Source: Roseburia zhanii
GTDB taxonomy: Bacteria; Bacillota; Clostridia; Lachnospirales; Lachnospiraceae
Direction: 5' to 3'
DNA length: 35,042 nt
Assembly (NCBI RefSeq): GCF_014287635.1
Contig: NZ_JACOPH010000020.1
Span: 1 to 35,042 of the forward strand
The notes under the pieces were generated by a model. That model saw nothing but the letters and a program-made list of their open reading frames with translations. It did no database searches and was not told where the DNA came from. Positions within the stretch are counted from its first letter, which is position 1; each line of letters begins with the position of its first letter. Positions 1 through 7,750 of the stretch are shown here, piece by piece. The position numbers were made by a program, and so were the translations under genes.

Positions 1-1
1 C

Positions 2-442
2 ATAAAAATTGGGGCGGATGGTCAGGTAAGTGTGGACGGTATTCAGGATCATGCAATGAAACAGAAGATAGAGAATGTTCTGTCAAAGTATTCGGATGAG
101 CTGATGGATATTTATTTTTGCACGGATTCAAAAATACAGGAGTTGTCAGATAAAGAAAAATATCTGTTGCAAGCTGCGGTGGATGTGGGAAAATTTTTAT
201 ATAAGGCATCTGGCGGCAGCGTATCGCTTGGAGACCTCTCCGTGGAAAATACAGCGATACATGGTCTGCCGAAAACACTGGATGATCTGTTGAATAATCC
301 AGGCGATAACCTGACCTATCAGGATTATGCAAGCGATATCCGGGAAATTTTAGCATATAACCGGACACAGCACAAAGATATTATGTCCGGGTTGAATGTA
401 CAGTTTGTCATAGCAGACGGTACATTTCAGATAAAAGATTAA
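2..442 (+). CDS. Hypothetical protein, 3' part only
   Basis: The reading frame is open from the first complete codon of the window, so the gene begins upstream. A GTG at 32 is available but has no clear ribosome binding site, and the frame before it already reads like protein (IKIGADGQVSV). The visible part is about 146 residues, hydrophilic, without membrane segments or a recognisable catalytic motif. It ends at 442, about 50 bases before the next gene, which runs in the same direction, so the three first genes may form one transcript. I do not recognise the family with confidence; it resembles uncharacterised Clostridia proteins of the DUF4885 kind, which is only a weak impression. Confidence 0.7.
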   Translation: MKIGADGQVSVDGIQDHAMKQKIENVLSKYSDELMDIYFCTDSKIQELSDKEKYLLQAAVDVGKFLYKASGGSVSLGDLSVENTAIHGLPKTLDDLLNNPGDNLTYQDYASDIREILAYNRTQHKDIMSGLNVQFVIADGTFQIKD

Positions 443-492
443 AGTTTATAATGGAGTATTCAATAAAACCCAAGTGATTGGGAGGGAGAATC

Positions 493-1458
493 ATGAGAAT
501 AGAGAATGGTTACTTACAACAAAGTATGTTATGCAGTAAAAATAATAGAAATGCAGTAGGAAATTTTTCTGATACAATGAATAAAGCCCAAGAGTGTATA
601 AGTAATAAGATTAGCACAAGGGATTCCTATGTAAACAGTACAGATTATAGTAACTTTGGAATTTATACAAAAAATAGCATATCTCAAGATGTTGAATTAC
701 CAATAGAAACAGAAAGATATAAAATCGAAGATGCTACATATGTAAATGGAGTAGCAGCATATGAGATTGTAGATAAGCAGGCAGGAAAAGATTTTTATAT
801 AAGAGAAGATCAATTAGCAATTCAAAGAGATGAGAAAACAGGAATGGAGTTCCTGATTAATATGGATCAGCCATTTTCGTATAATGTAACCATGACAAGT
901 GAACTGAAAAATCTTTTGAATGATTTGTCTGACAAAAGAAATATTGATATAAAGGAAATACCGCTACAGGGGGGATTGGTAGTAAACCGTGATTCAAAGA
1001 CAGGGTTAAATTATTTGTCGATAAAAGGAAATGAGGCACAAGGAGTTTCGGTAATCATAACATCCGATAAAGATATAGAAACGCTGAATAAATTAGCCGA
1101 TGAATTTCAAAAATATCCGGTAAGTTCGCAACGGTCTACGGCAGGATTATATGCTTTACTTGAGATATCAGGAAATCTGAAACGCGAAAAAGATGGTTTT
1201 ACATTTTTGACTCCTAATGGAATTACATATATTCCGTATGATGGTGATTTCAGCAAAGCATGGGAAATTGATATGCCGGGTTCCTGTTATGCTACTGCCA
1301 GAAAATGTTTGGCGGCAGAAAATGATTGTGCAGACATAAGTGCATGGACAAAAAATTTGAAAGGAATAAAGATATATTATGGTGATAATTATGGCACCAC
1401 TCAGACAAATAATGTATATAAAGTTGATGATTTAGGCAGATATTATATGTTTGCATAA
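493..1458 (+). CDS. Hypothetical protein, 321 aa
   Basis: The ATG at 493 is chosen because the purine-rich GGGAGGG stretch just upstream is a good Shine-Dalgarno sequence; a TTG at 478 in the same frame has none. The product is about 321 residues, rich in Asn, Lys and Ile, with no signal peptide or membrane segment. Its N-terminus is polar and low in complexity, and the rest looks like an ordinary folded protein, with a short stretch of cysteines near residues 260-275 (SCYATARKCLAAENDC). Base composition is AT-rich like its neighbours. I do not recognise the family. The similar size, orientation and spacing of the three leading genes suggests related functions, but nothing in the sequence says what they are. 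Confidence 0.75.
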   Translation: MRIENGYLQQSMLCSKNNRNAVGNFSDTMNKAQECISNKISTRDSYVNSTDYSNFGIYTKNSISQDVELPIETERYKIEDATYVNGVAAYEIVDKQAGKDFYIREDQLAIQRDEKTGMEFLINMDQPFSYNVTMTSELKNLLNDLSDKRNIDIKEIPLQGGLVVNRDSKTGLNYLSIKGNEAQGVSVIITSDKDIETLNKLADEFQKYPVSSQRSTAGLYALLEISGNLKREKDGFTFLTPNGITYIPYDGDFSKAWEIDMPGSCYATARKCLAAENDCADISAWTKNLKGIKIYYGDNYGTTQTNNVYKVDDLGRYYMFA

Positions 1459-1584
1459 GATATATATACAAGTATGAAACTATAAAAATATAGTATGTTT
1501 TATGTGGTAAAAATATTGTATTTATGAGACTTTTGGTATTTCACAAATACCTAAGAAAAAATAAAGTAGAGGAGAGTGTATATT

Positions 1585-2649
1585 ATGAATATTGATTACA
1601 GTCAGTTTTACAGAGGAACAACGAATATTCCCTCATATGGGAATGGTATATATAAGAAAGACACCCTTGTAAAGTATGAATTTAACACTACAGATGAACA
1701 TGGCAATAAGATTATGGACAAGATGTCAAGGGAAGAAACCCTGCAGGCGATGAAGGACATCGGTTCGCAGTATGGAGATGCGGTTATTGTTGAATTTTCG
1801 GGAGATGGAATGGCTGCACTTGTGGAAAACAAGAAAGGTATAGTGGATGCCAATGTAACACAGGAGCAGCGGGAATCAATGGAGGCGAGAAATGCAGCGT
1901 TCCAAAAAGAAATTACGCAGGTTGATAACTCCCTAGAACTTCCGGCATATTCCGGAATGTATGGTGCAGACAAGGCGGTTGCATCTGCGGTGGAGAACTG
2001 CAGCAAAGAGGAACAGGGATTTGTGTATGATATCATCCGTCAGAATTTCCTTGTTGGAAATACTGGCTCTATGACAGAGGAAGAACGGCAGGCAAATATT
2101 TCACTTGGTATGAAAAAAGCGGAATATGCGGCAGAGAATTTTATCCCGGAAGATAGCAGAAAACCATTTTTGGAAGCAATGGAGTCTATCGCAAAGCTTG
2201 CGAGCGCAGGAAAAGCTGACAATAACGGAAATATGGACTATGGAGTAGGGAAAGGTACATATCTTGGACATGGTAGCAATATTGTAAAGACTACAAATGC
2301 GCTTGATATGATGAGGACGATGGACGGCAGTGCATACACGGAATATCAGAAGATTAGTAAAGAAAGCAGCAATGAGGACAGACAGCTTAATGCATTAAAA
2401 TACCTTACAAATTGGTATGAAGGGGCAGTGAAAAAGAATCCTTCGATGGTTGATAATTACGAAAAGCAGTCGGAGGAATATGTGGAGAAAAATGTAAAAG
2501 ATCAGAAGCTGGATGCAACTTTTTCAGATATAAAGACAGAAAATAAAGCGGCTTTTTTTGAAAGTCTGAAAGTGTTCCAGAATAATAATCCTAATTTTCT
2601 CTCATCTATCATAAATCGGGAGCTGGCATCTAAATTTTGGAGCATTTGA
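1585..2649 (+). CDS. Hypothetical protein, 354 aa
   Basis: Start ATG 1585 lies 8 bases after a GAGGAGAG ribosome binding site; the in-frame GTG at 1576 overlaps that site and is less likely. The product is about 354 residues, soluble, acidic and rich in Glu, Lys and Asn, with predicted helical character in the second half and no transmembrane segment. The N-terminal part contains MNIDYSQFYRGTTNIPSYG, which does not correspond to a motif I know. It follows the previous gene after a 126-base AT-rich gap that could hold its own promoter. Function unknown. The stretch after it (2650-2786) shows no convincing gene. Confidence 0.75.
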   Translation: MNIDYSQFYRGTTNIPSYGNGIYKKDTLVKYEFNTTDEHGNKIMDKMSREETLQAMKDIGSQYGDAVIVEFSGDGMAALVENKKGIVDANVTQEQRESMEARNAAFQKEITQVDNSLELPAYSGMYGADKAVASAVENCSKEEQGFVYDIIRQNFLVGNTGSMTEEERQANISLGMKKAEYAAENFIPEDSRKPFLEAMESIAKLASAGKADNNGNMDYGVGKGTYLGHGSNIVKTTNALDMMRTMDGSAYTEYQKISKESSNEDRQLNALKYLTNWYEGAVKKNPSMVDNYEKQSEEYVEKNVKDQKLDATFSDIKTENKAAFFESLKVFQNNNPNFLSSIINRELASKFWSI

Positions 2650-2786
2650 TAAACGTAGATTGGAAAAGTTATAATTGCTCGGAAAATGGAAGATAACAAC
2701 AATAAAGTGTAGAGTGTGCCTTTCACATAGGGACACTTGTTACACGCAATATTGTAAATGATACAAGTGGAGATTAAGGCACAAAT

Positions 2787-3215
2787 ATGATAAAAACAAA
2801 AAATATTTCAGAAATGTTGACTTCTTTAATTGAGGAGTATCGTTTTAATAAAAATACTCTTTCAAAATATTTAGAAATAACTGAAGAAACAGTAGATTGA
2901 GTAGTAATGGGCAATGTGGAATGTTTGCCAGATGATCCTGTATTGCGTCTTAAAATACTTAGTAAAGCAGGATTTCTGTATTTTGGAGCGATTGAAGATA
3001 AGGATAGGCAATTAAGCGGTTTTTTGGAAGTGCTTGTTTCCTATCATGGCATATCCAAGCTAACGATAGCAAAAATGGCTGGTGTTGAGGAAAATGATAT
3101 TGACAGGCTTTTAGTCAATCCACCAGAAAAGATTGAAATCGAAGTAAAGTATAAAATTGCTGTGACGGTTATGGAACTGCGATTTTGGCTAAAAGATTGT
3201 GAATCACCGATATAA
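2787..3215 (+). pseudogene. Small HTH-like regulator broken by an in-frame TGA
   Basis: Reading from ATG 2787 gives 37 residues (beginning MIKTKNISEMLTSL) and then TGA at 2898-2900; the same frame continues open to 3215 and gives 105 more residues. Together they make a roughly 142-residue protein with two helix-turn-helix-like segments, one around NKNTLSKYLEITEETVD and one around SKLTIAKMAGVEENDIDRLL. The stop is best explained as CGA to TGA, because Arg would fit after VD. The downstream part could in principle restart at ATG 2907, without an obvious ribosome binding site. A near-identical but 5'-truncated copy lies at 3914-4160. The family is known to me only as small uncharacterised Lachnospiraceae HTH proteins. 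Confidence 0.65.
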
Positions 3216-3241
3216 TCGGGATTTGTGAGTAGAGGGCACTT

Positions 3242-3892
3242 ATGAAAAATAAAAGTATCAATCAAGTTTCCATAATAAATGGTGAAGATGGTCCCACAAG
3301 TGTTTTTATATTTGGAGAAGCTCAAAAGCAATCTCTAAAGATTAGAATCCGAAAAGCTATCTATCAATCCAGACGAAAAAGGATAGAAAAGAGAATAGCG
3401 GCCAACCCGCATACCCTTGCGGAAGTGGTGCAATACGCAAAGGATCATTATGATTTAGTGGAAATCAATCCTGCCGCAACAAATTGGATAGAACGACAGA
3501 AAAATCTAAAAGCTAGTTTGATTATGCAGCATAAACCAGAACTTTTGGGCCAAAGGAAGGATATTCCAAAACCAGATTTTCATAATGAAGAATCTGTTAA
3601 AAATTTTTTGAATGAAATGGAAATTAGAAATAAATTGATTGACCAAATGCCTGATAATGTAATTCCCATGGATTTTCATTTATATGAAATAAAAATTGGT
3701 GAGGATTTAATGGAAATAGAGGTAGATTATACCTGGAATATATTTGGAATATCTTACTCTGGAAATAAGTCGGTCATAAAAAGGTTTAAGAAAATAGCCA
3801 GAGATTTATATTGTTATTATGGTGTCAGTGAGGAGGATATAAAGAACCGGACAAAAAGATATTCTTCACTGGTAACGGAATTGAGTTCATAA
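3242..3892 (+). CDS. Hypothetical protein with N-terminal GEDGPTS motif, 216 aa
   Basis: ATG 3242 follows an AGAGGG ribosome binding site. The protein opens with SIINGEDGPTSVFIFGE. This closely resembles the IIGGADGPTSIF motif that occurs at the start of many short Firmicutes proteins and inside the beta subunit of sodium-pumping decarboxylases. Here it precedes a highly basic stretch (RIRKAIYQSRRKRIEKRI) and a soluble domain, with no membrane helices, so it is not a decarboxylase subunit. The gene sits exactly between the two copies of the HTH-like sequence, as though it had been inserted or duplicated along with one of them. Function unknown. Confidence 0.65.
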   Translation: MKNKSINQVSIINGEDGPTSVFIFGEAQKQSLKIRIRKAIYQSRRKRIEKRIAANPHTLAEVVQYAKDHYDLVEINPAATNWIERQKNLKASLIMQHKPELLGQRKDIPKPDFHNEESVKNFLNEMEIRNKLIDQMPDNVIPMDFHLYEIKIGEDLMEIEVDYTWNIFGISYSGNKSVIKRFKKIARDLYCYYGVSEEDIKNRTKRYSSLVTELSS

Positions 3893-3913
3893 TTCAGAAT
3901 TTTAAATAGAAGT

Positions 3914-4160
3914 AGGATTTCTGTATTTTGGAGCGATTGAAGATAAGGATAAGCAACTAAGCGGTTTTTTGGAAGTGCTTGTTTCCTATCATGGCATATC
4001 CAAGCTAACGATAGCAAAAATGGCTGATGTTGAGGAACAGGATATTGACAGGCTTTTAGCCAATCCGCCAGAAAAAGTTGAAATCGAAGTAAAATATAAA
4101 ATTGCTGTGACTGTTATGGAACTGCGATTTTGGCTAAAGGATTGTGAGTTACCAATATAA
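3914..4160 (+). repeat. Truncated direct-repeat copy of the HTH-like gene
   Basis: Bases 3914-4160 repeat 2969-3215 without gaps at an offset of 945 bases, with only scattered substitutions. The frame is open from 3906 to the stop at 4158-4160 and encodes the C-terminal part (from GFLYFGAIEDKDKQLSGFL), but there is no start codon and the first 60 codons of the parent gene are missing. This is a gene fragment. It probably arose by partial duplication flanking the 3242-3892 gene. Translation from the TTG at 3969 is conceivable but has no supporting ribosome binding site. Confidence 0.8.
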
Positions 4161-4277
4161 TCATGTGGTGCTTGGGAAACTGGTGGAATAACAGGAAATG
4201 TAATTAGAATAAAGAAAGATAGAAGGCGAGTAGCGGATTGGTGTCTGCTGCTCACTTTTCGTTTATGGGGATATGTC

Positions 4278-4306
4278 GCAATACGACTTTTGAAGTGTTG
4301 TATTGC
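4278..4306. promoter_or_regulatory. Inverted repeat upstream of the XRE gene
   Basis: GCAATAC at 4278-4284 and GTATTGC at 4300-4306 form a perfect 7-base inverted repeat, 58 bases before the XRE gene start. A TTGAAG sequence at 4290-4295 lies between the arms. This would suit an operator bound by the downstream regulator itself, which is inference. Confidence 0.35.
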
Positions 4307-4363
4307 AATCTGTTTTCGGGTATTTCTCGTTGGTATCATTACCATAAAAGCGAGGTGAATTCC

Positions 4364-4699
4364 ATGAAAGCAGAGAAGAAGGAAATCAATATACAGATTG
4401 GAAAAAGGTTGCAAACCGCCAGAGAAAACAGTGGATATACGCAGGAAGTTTTTGCAGAGACGCTGGATGTAGGGGTAGAGCATTATCGCAAAATCGAAAG
4501 TGGTGTCTATGGCTTACAGCCAGAGAAAATGCTGATCTTGTATGAGAAGTACAGGATTGAGCCGACTTATCTGGTTACGGGGGATACAAATCATAAGGTT
4601 GATATTGAACTGTTCCTTGCAAACTGTAGCAGGGAGGAACGGGATGCATTTATAGACCGTATGCTTGCGTATATGAGAAAGCTGATGACAGGCCGTTAA
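4364..4699 (+). CDS. XRE-family helix-turn-helix regulator, 111 aa
   Basis: ATG 4364 follows GCGAGGTG, a good ribosome binding site; a longer reading from 4238 would run over the inverted repeat and is unlikely. Residues about 9-65 form a Cro/C1-type HTH (IGKRLQTARENSGYTQEVFAETLDVGVEHYRKIESG, quoted here only for its layout: recognition helix near EHYRKIE). The C-terminal 40 residues (VDIELFLANCSREERDAF) are helical and may mediate dimerisation. It lies 58 bases upstream of the agr-type response regulator gene in the same direction and could be co-transcribed. Its target is unknown; local autoregulation is plausible given the upstream inverted repeat. Confidence 0.85.
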   Translation: MKAEKKEINIQIGKRLQTARENSGYTQEVFAETLDVGVEHYRKIESGVYGLQPEKMLILYEKYRIEPTYLVTGDTNHKVDIELFLANCSREERDAFIDRMLAYMRKLMTGR

Positions 4700-4757
4700 A
4701 GCAGTACAGTCTCCGGGATGTATATTTGATCAATATATTTTGAGAAGGAGACGATAT

Positions 4758-5462
4758 ATGAGGGTAGCAATCTGCGATGATAATCAGCAGGACATTGAAA
4801 GGATCAGACGCTATACACTGCGTATGATCGACTATGCGGTGGAGTATGTGTTTTATACCAGACCGGAAGAATTATTGAGGGAATGTGCAGATGCGGAGCA
4901 AAAGCCGGATATGTACATTCTTGATATTGAGATGCCTGGAATGGACGGACTTGCGGTGGCAAAACAGATCCGTGAGACAGATTCCAAAGCATTGCTGGTG
5001 TTTCTTACCAGCTATACCAAATACATGCCAAGTGTATTTGAAGTTGTCACATTTGATTTTATTCCAAAACCAATCTCAGAAGAAAGGCTCCGTGTGCTGT
5101 TTGAGAAGGCAGGAACCTATCTGAATCTGACCAATCAGAGTTTTTCATTTAGTTACCGCAGGGTGCGGTACAGTCTGAAGTTTGACGAAATCCTGTATCT
5201 GGAAAAGCGGGGGCGTCAGGCGATTATCCACACAAAGAAAATGAAATATCAGTCCAACATGAATTTGAATGAAATATGGGAGAAACTGGATGAGCGCATG
5301 TTTGCCGCCGTTCATGGCTCTTTTATCGTTAATTTGAAACATGTTCATTCTGTATCCAGCGGCATGGTCATGCTTACAGACGGCACAGAGCTGGGAGTGA
5401 CAAGAGGGTACCGGAAGGAGCTGACGGAAAAGCACATCGCATTTGTGCAGGGAGGAATGTGA
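4758..5462 (+). CDS. LytTR-family response regulator (AgrA-like)
   Basis: ATG 4758 follows AGAAGGAG. The 234-residue protein has a receiver domain (about 1-120) with acidic pair CDD at 6-8, phospho-acceptor Asp56 in ILDIEMPGMDG and the conserved Lys104 in FIPKP, then a LytTR DNA-binding domain (about 130-232; YLEKRGRQAIIHT, VHGSFIVNLKHV). This is the architecture of AgrA, ComE and VirR. It would be phosphorylated by the kinase encoded 2 bases downstream and bind paired direct repeats one-and-a-bit to two helical turns apart. Two such pairs occur in this window, before agrD and before the sigma unit. Length is normal for the family and all key residues are present. Confidence 0.93.
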   Translation: MRVAICDDNQQDIERIRRYTLRMIDYAVEYVFYTRPEELLRECADAEQKPDMYILDIEMPGMDGLAVAKQIRETDSKALLVFLTSYTKYMPSVFEVVTFDFIPKPISEERLRVLFEKAGTYLNLTNQSFSFSYRRVRYSLKFDEILYLEKRGRQAIIHTKKMKYQSNMNLNEIWEKLDERMFAAVHGSFIVNLKHVHSVSSGMVMLTDGTELGVTRGYRKELTEKHIAFVQGGM

Positions 5463-5463
5463 C

Positions 5464-6759
5464 ATGGCATTATATGGGGTGAGGCTTGTCATAAATCTTT
5501 TTGACCTCTGCATTTACCGCAGGTATTTAGAGGAGTTCATCGGAAACAGAAAAACTTCCATGGAGTTTTCTGTTCTTCTGCTGATAGTGTGCGAGCTGAT
5601 TGGAAGTGCGGTGAACCAGATGGGGATAAGCTGGCTGAATTTTGTGACGATGGTTGCGATTCTCTGTGTATATGTCTGCCAGTATGAGGCAGGGATTGTA
5701 AGCAGGCTGATTGCGGTTCTGCTGTATATGGGGATTATGGGAGTTGCAGAACCGTTAGGATATTTGTTTAATAAGGCATTCATGGAAAAGGTGTTGGACG
5801 ATACCACGGTTTCATATTATTTTATCGTGTTTTTTATGGCACTTTTGAAAGCAACAATTGTGGAGGTGTTTTGCAGACTGAAATCTGGAAAAAGCATTCG
5901 ACTATCAGCAATGCCAAAAGAAACGCAATATATGTTGACAATGATACCTTTATGCAGCCTGATCAGTTGCTTTTTACTGATAGAGGTTGCAAAAGAATTA
6001 ATCTCGGCACAGATGGTCGTGCTGTGCATGTGCATCATCTTTGTCATTATCATCACTAATTATGTAATTTTTCTGATGATTGAAAAGTATACGACAGTGG
6101 AAGAAAAACAGCACGAAGAGGAAATGATCCAGAGGGAAATCTTATACCGGAACGAATACTATCAGGACATGGAACGGTATCAGGAACAGATACAGGACAT
6201 CCGGCATGATATGAAGAACCGGCTGACGGGACTGCTCGCAGCGGCGGAACAGGGAAGTGCGGAACTGATCAAGGACAGACTGCAGGAAGTATTGGGAGAT
6301 ATCCGGCTGGCAGAAGAGATCATTTATTCCGCAAATCCTGTGGTGAATGCCATATTAAAAGTAAAAAGCGTAAAGGCAAAAGAGAAAGAGATACCGATGC
6401 AGGTTACAACGCTGCTCCCCCAGAGAGTATCCGTAGATATCGGGGACATGGGTGTTCTGTATGGGAATCTTTTGGATAATGCGATAGAGGCAGCGATGGC
6501 AGTGGAACAGGAAAAACGGTATGTTCATGTGGAATCAAAGTTTCAGGAGGGCAGACTGCTTTTATCCATTAAGAACAGCAAGCCATCCGGGACAAGTTCC
6601 TATCAACAGACAAGCAAAAAAGATAAAATAAAACACGGCAGGGGAATCCGTTCGGTGCGGAAAGTGGCAGAAAAATACGGTGGGGAGCTGATGTTAAAGG
6701 ATCAGGGGGAACATTTTGAGGCAGTCCTTCTGCTCAACGGAGTTGCAAAACTGGAGTGA
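5464..6759 (+). CDS. GHKL sensor histidine kinase (AgrC-like)
   Basis: ATG 5464 lies one base after the regulator stop, with GGGAGG as ribosome binding site, so the two are translationally linked. The 431-residue protein starts with about six hydrophobic segments (to about residue 205), followed by a coiled linker, a dimerisation helix with the phospho-acceptor His near 248 (QDIRHDMKNRLTGL) and a GHKL ATPase domain with an N box around 335-343 (GNLLDNAIEAA) and a glycine-rich box (HGRGIRSVRKV). This is the standard layout of peptide-pheromone receptors of the AgrC type. It should sense the thiolactone peptide made from the small gene downstream and phosphorylate the LytTR regulator. All catalytic motifs are intact. 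Confidence 0.93.
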   Translation: MALYGVRLVINLFDLCIYRRYLEEFIGNRKTSMEFSVLLLIVCELIGSAVNQMGISWLNFVTMVAILCVYVCQYEAGIVSRLIAVLLYMGIMGVAEPLGYLFNKAFMEKVLDDTTVSYYFIVFFMALLKATIVEVFCRLKSGKSIRLSAMPKETQYMLTMIPLCSLISCFLLIEVAKELISAQMVVLCMCIIFVIIITNYVIFLMIEKYTTVEEKQHEEEMIQREILYRNEYYQDMERYQEQIQDIRHDMKNRLTGLLAAAEQGSAELIKDRLQEVLGDIRLAEEIIYSANPVVNAILKVKSVKAKEKEIPMQVTTLLPQRVSVDIGDMGVLYGNLLDNAIEAAMAVEQEKRYVHVESKFQEGRLLLSIKNSKPSGTSSYQQTSKKDKIKHGRGIRSVRKVAEKYGGELMLKDQGEHFEAVLLLNGVAKLE

Positions 6760-6761
6760 GA

Positions 6762-6798
6762 CTGCAACTTATTACAGCAAACCTGCAACTTGTTACAG
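6762..6798. promoter_or_regulatory. Paired direct repeats, likely AgrA-like operator 1
   Basis: CTGCAACTTATTACAG (6762-6777) and CTGCAACTTGTTACAG (6783-6798) are direct repeats with one difference and a centre-to-centre distance of exactly 21 bases, the spacing typical of LytTR regulator sites. The last repeat ends 6 bases before the -35 element of the promoter for agrD-agrB. The same arrangement recurs at 7679-7710. Binding by the locus's own LytTR regulator is inference from position and geometry. Confidence 0.75.
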
Positions 6799-6803
6799 AT
6801 AGA

Positions 6804-6831
6804 TTGATTTTTACATGGAAACTGTTAGAGT
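6804..6831 (+). promoter_or_regulatory. Promoter of the agrD-agrB unit
   Basis: TTGATT (6804-6809) and TAGAGT (6826-6831) are separated by 16 bases, and a TG one base before the -10 makes it an extended -10 promoter. It is weak enough to need an activator, consistent with the operator placed directly upstream. The transcript would start near 6838, leaving a short leader before ATG 6865. Confidence 0.6.
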
Positions 6832-6864
6832 GAAAACATCAAAAAAAGGAGGGTTTTACTAAAA

Positions 6865-7026
6865 ATGAAGAAAAGAAACTGGATGTACCGACTGAGCAGC
6901 AAATCCATGAGCGTGATGGCAGCACTGGCACTTATGGTGACAACCATGGCAACGAACCGTTCCTGCATGTGGTATCTGGGACAGGACAAGATGCCGGAAG
7001 ATTCCAAAAAACTCAGAAGGTTTTAA
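6865..7026 (+). CDS. Cyclic lactone autoinducer peptide precursor (AgrD-like)
   Basis: This 53-codon gene starts at ATG 6865 after AAAGGAGGG. The N-terminal 30 residues are an amphipathic or hydrophobic leader with basic start (MKKRNWMYRLSSKS, then VMAALALMVTTMAT). The signal region is NRSCMWYL with Cys34, followed by the acidic tail GQDKMPEDSKKLRRF. Aligned on the MPE motif, the layout matches S. aureus AgrD, in which the ring CDFIM is followed seven residues on by a Pro-Glu. The predicted product is therefore a five-residue thiolactone ring, Cys34 to Leu38, with a short exocyclic tail. The gene lies 3 bases before the AgrB-type peptidase gene. Confidence 0.92.
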   Translation: MKKRNWMYRLSSKSMSVMAALALMVTTMATNRSCMWYLGQDKMPEDSKKLRRF

Positions 7027-7029
7027 ATC

Positions 7030-7611
7030 ATGACGAAATGGCTCAGCCACCGTATGGTTGAGCGGGGAATCATAAAAGAGGAGGAGCAGGAATTATACCA
7101 GTTTGGAATACGCAATGGTATGATCCTGCTTCTAAACGTTGTGACAGCACTGGTCATCGGCCTGCTTACAGAGCAACTGGCGGTTGTGGCAGTGTTTACC
7201 CTGTCTTTTATGGTTCTTCGCAGTTATACCGGTGGATATCACTCAGACAGCAGGATTTTCTGTTATCTTGGTTCTAATCTGGTGTTGCTGGTTCCGGTTT
7301 ATACACAGGCTGTGTTTTACAAGACATCGCTGGCATGGCTGCTGGCAGTATTGCTGGTGTCCGCAGGGATCATTTTTTTACTCAGTCCCATGCACAGCAA
7401 GAACCGGAAGCTGGATAAAGAGGAACAAAAGCATTTTGGCAGAAAAGCAAGGCTGATCGCAGCTTTGGAACTGGCTGTGCTTGGCATTTTGTGGCATGCA
7501 GGCCAGATACCGTATGCTTACGCTGTTTATACGGGAATCTTCATCACGGCACTGTTCATGCTCGTAGGAAAAGCACAGTTATGGATACAATCACATACCG
7601 AAAATGGATAG
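7030..7611 (+). CDS. Accessory gene regulator B-like peptidase (AgrB-like)
   Basis: The 193-residue membrane protein starts at ATG 7030 directly after the peptide gene. It has the catalytic pair of the AgrB cysteine peptidase family in RSYTGGYHSDSRIFCYLGS: His71 and Cys78, the same seven-residue spacing as in S. aureus AgrB. Five or so hydrophobic segments surround it. It should cleave the C-terminal tail of the peptide precursor at the membrane and close the thiolactone ring. The gene order (regulator, kinase, peptide, peptidase) differs from the classical B-D-C-A order. A strong terminator begins at its stop codon, so it closes the transcript. Confidence 0.93.
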   Translation: MTKWLSHRMVERGIIKEEEQELYQFGIRNGMILLLNVVTALVIGLLTEQLAVVAVFTLSFMVLRSYTGGYHSDSRIFCYLGSNLVLLVPVYTQAVFYKTSLAWLLAVLLVSAGIIFLLSPMHSKNRKLDKEEQKHFGRKARLIAALELAVLGILWHAGQIPYAYAVYTGIFITALFMLVGKAQLWIQSHTENG

Positions 7612-7643
7612 TCCTTTCCGAACATGCGGAAGGGACTTTTTTT
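7611..7643 (+). terminator. Intrinsic terminator after agrB
   Basis: GTCCTTTCCG (7611-7620) pairs with CGGAAGGGAC (7627-7636) around a 6-base loop with one G-U pair, followed by seven T (7637-7643). It overlaps the agrB stop codon and separates that transcript from the promoter at 7716. Confidence 0.9.
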
Positions 7644-7673
7644 CTGGAAAACGGGAGGGATGACAATCCAAGA

Positions 7674-7710
7674 CGGTAACTTATTACAGGTACCGTAAGA
7701 CTTATTACAC
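7674..7710. promoter_or_regulatory. Paired direct repeats, likely AgrA-like operator 2
   Basis: The 10-mer ACTTATTACA occurs at 7679-7688 and again at 7700-7709, exactly 21 bases apart, with further similarity on the left (CGGTAACTT, CCGTAAGACTT). The 10-mer is identical to the core of the first repeat of operator 1, and the distance to the next -35 element is the same as there. This is the counterpart of the P3-side site of classical agr systems. Confidence 0.72.
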
Positions 7711-7715
7711 TTATA

Positions 7716-7744
7716 TTGAAGCGAACTTTCTTTCCAAGTATAGT
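7716..7744 (+). promoter_or_regulatory. Promoter of the RNA/sigma unit (P3-like)
   Basis: TTGAAG (7716-7721), a 17-base spacer and TATAGT (7739-7744) form a near-consensus vegetative promoter directly downstream of operator 2. Transcription should start near 7751. No good protein gene begins within the next 230 bases, so the first product is an untranslated or barely translated RNA. Confidence 0.72.
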
Positions 7745-7750
7745 ACCGCA

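Noticed and set aside
2898..2900. TGA in the HTH-like gene as a recoded codon (selenocysteine)
   Set aside because: No hairpin of the SECIS type is visible right after it, and regulators of this kind have no use for selenocysteine. A CGA to TGA change is the simpler explanation.
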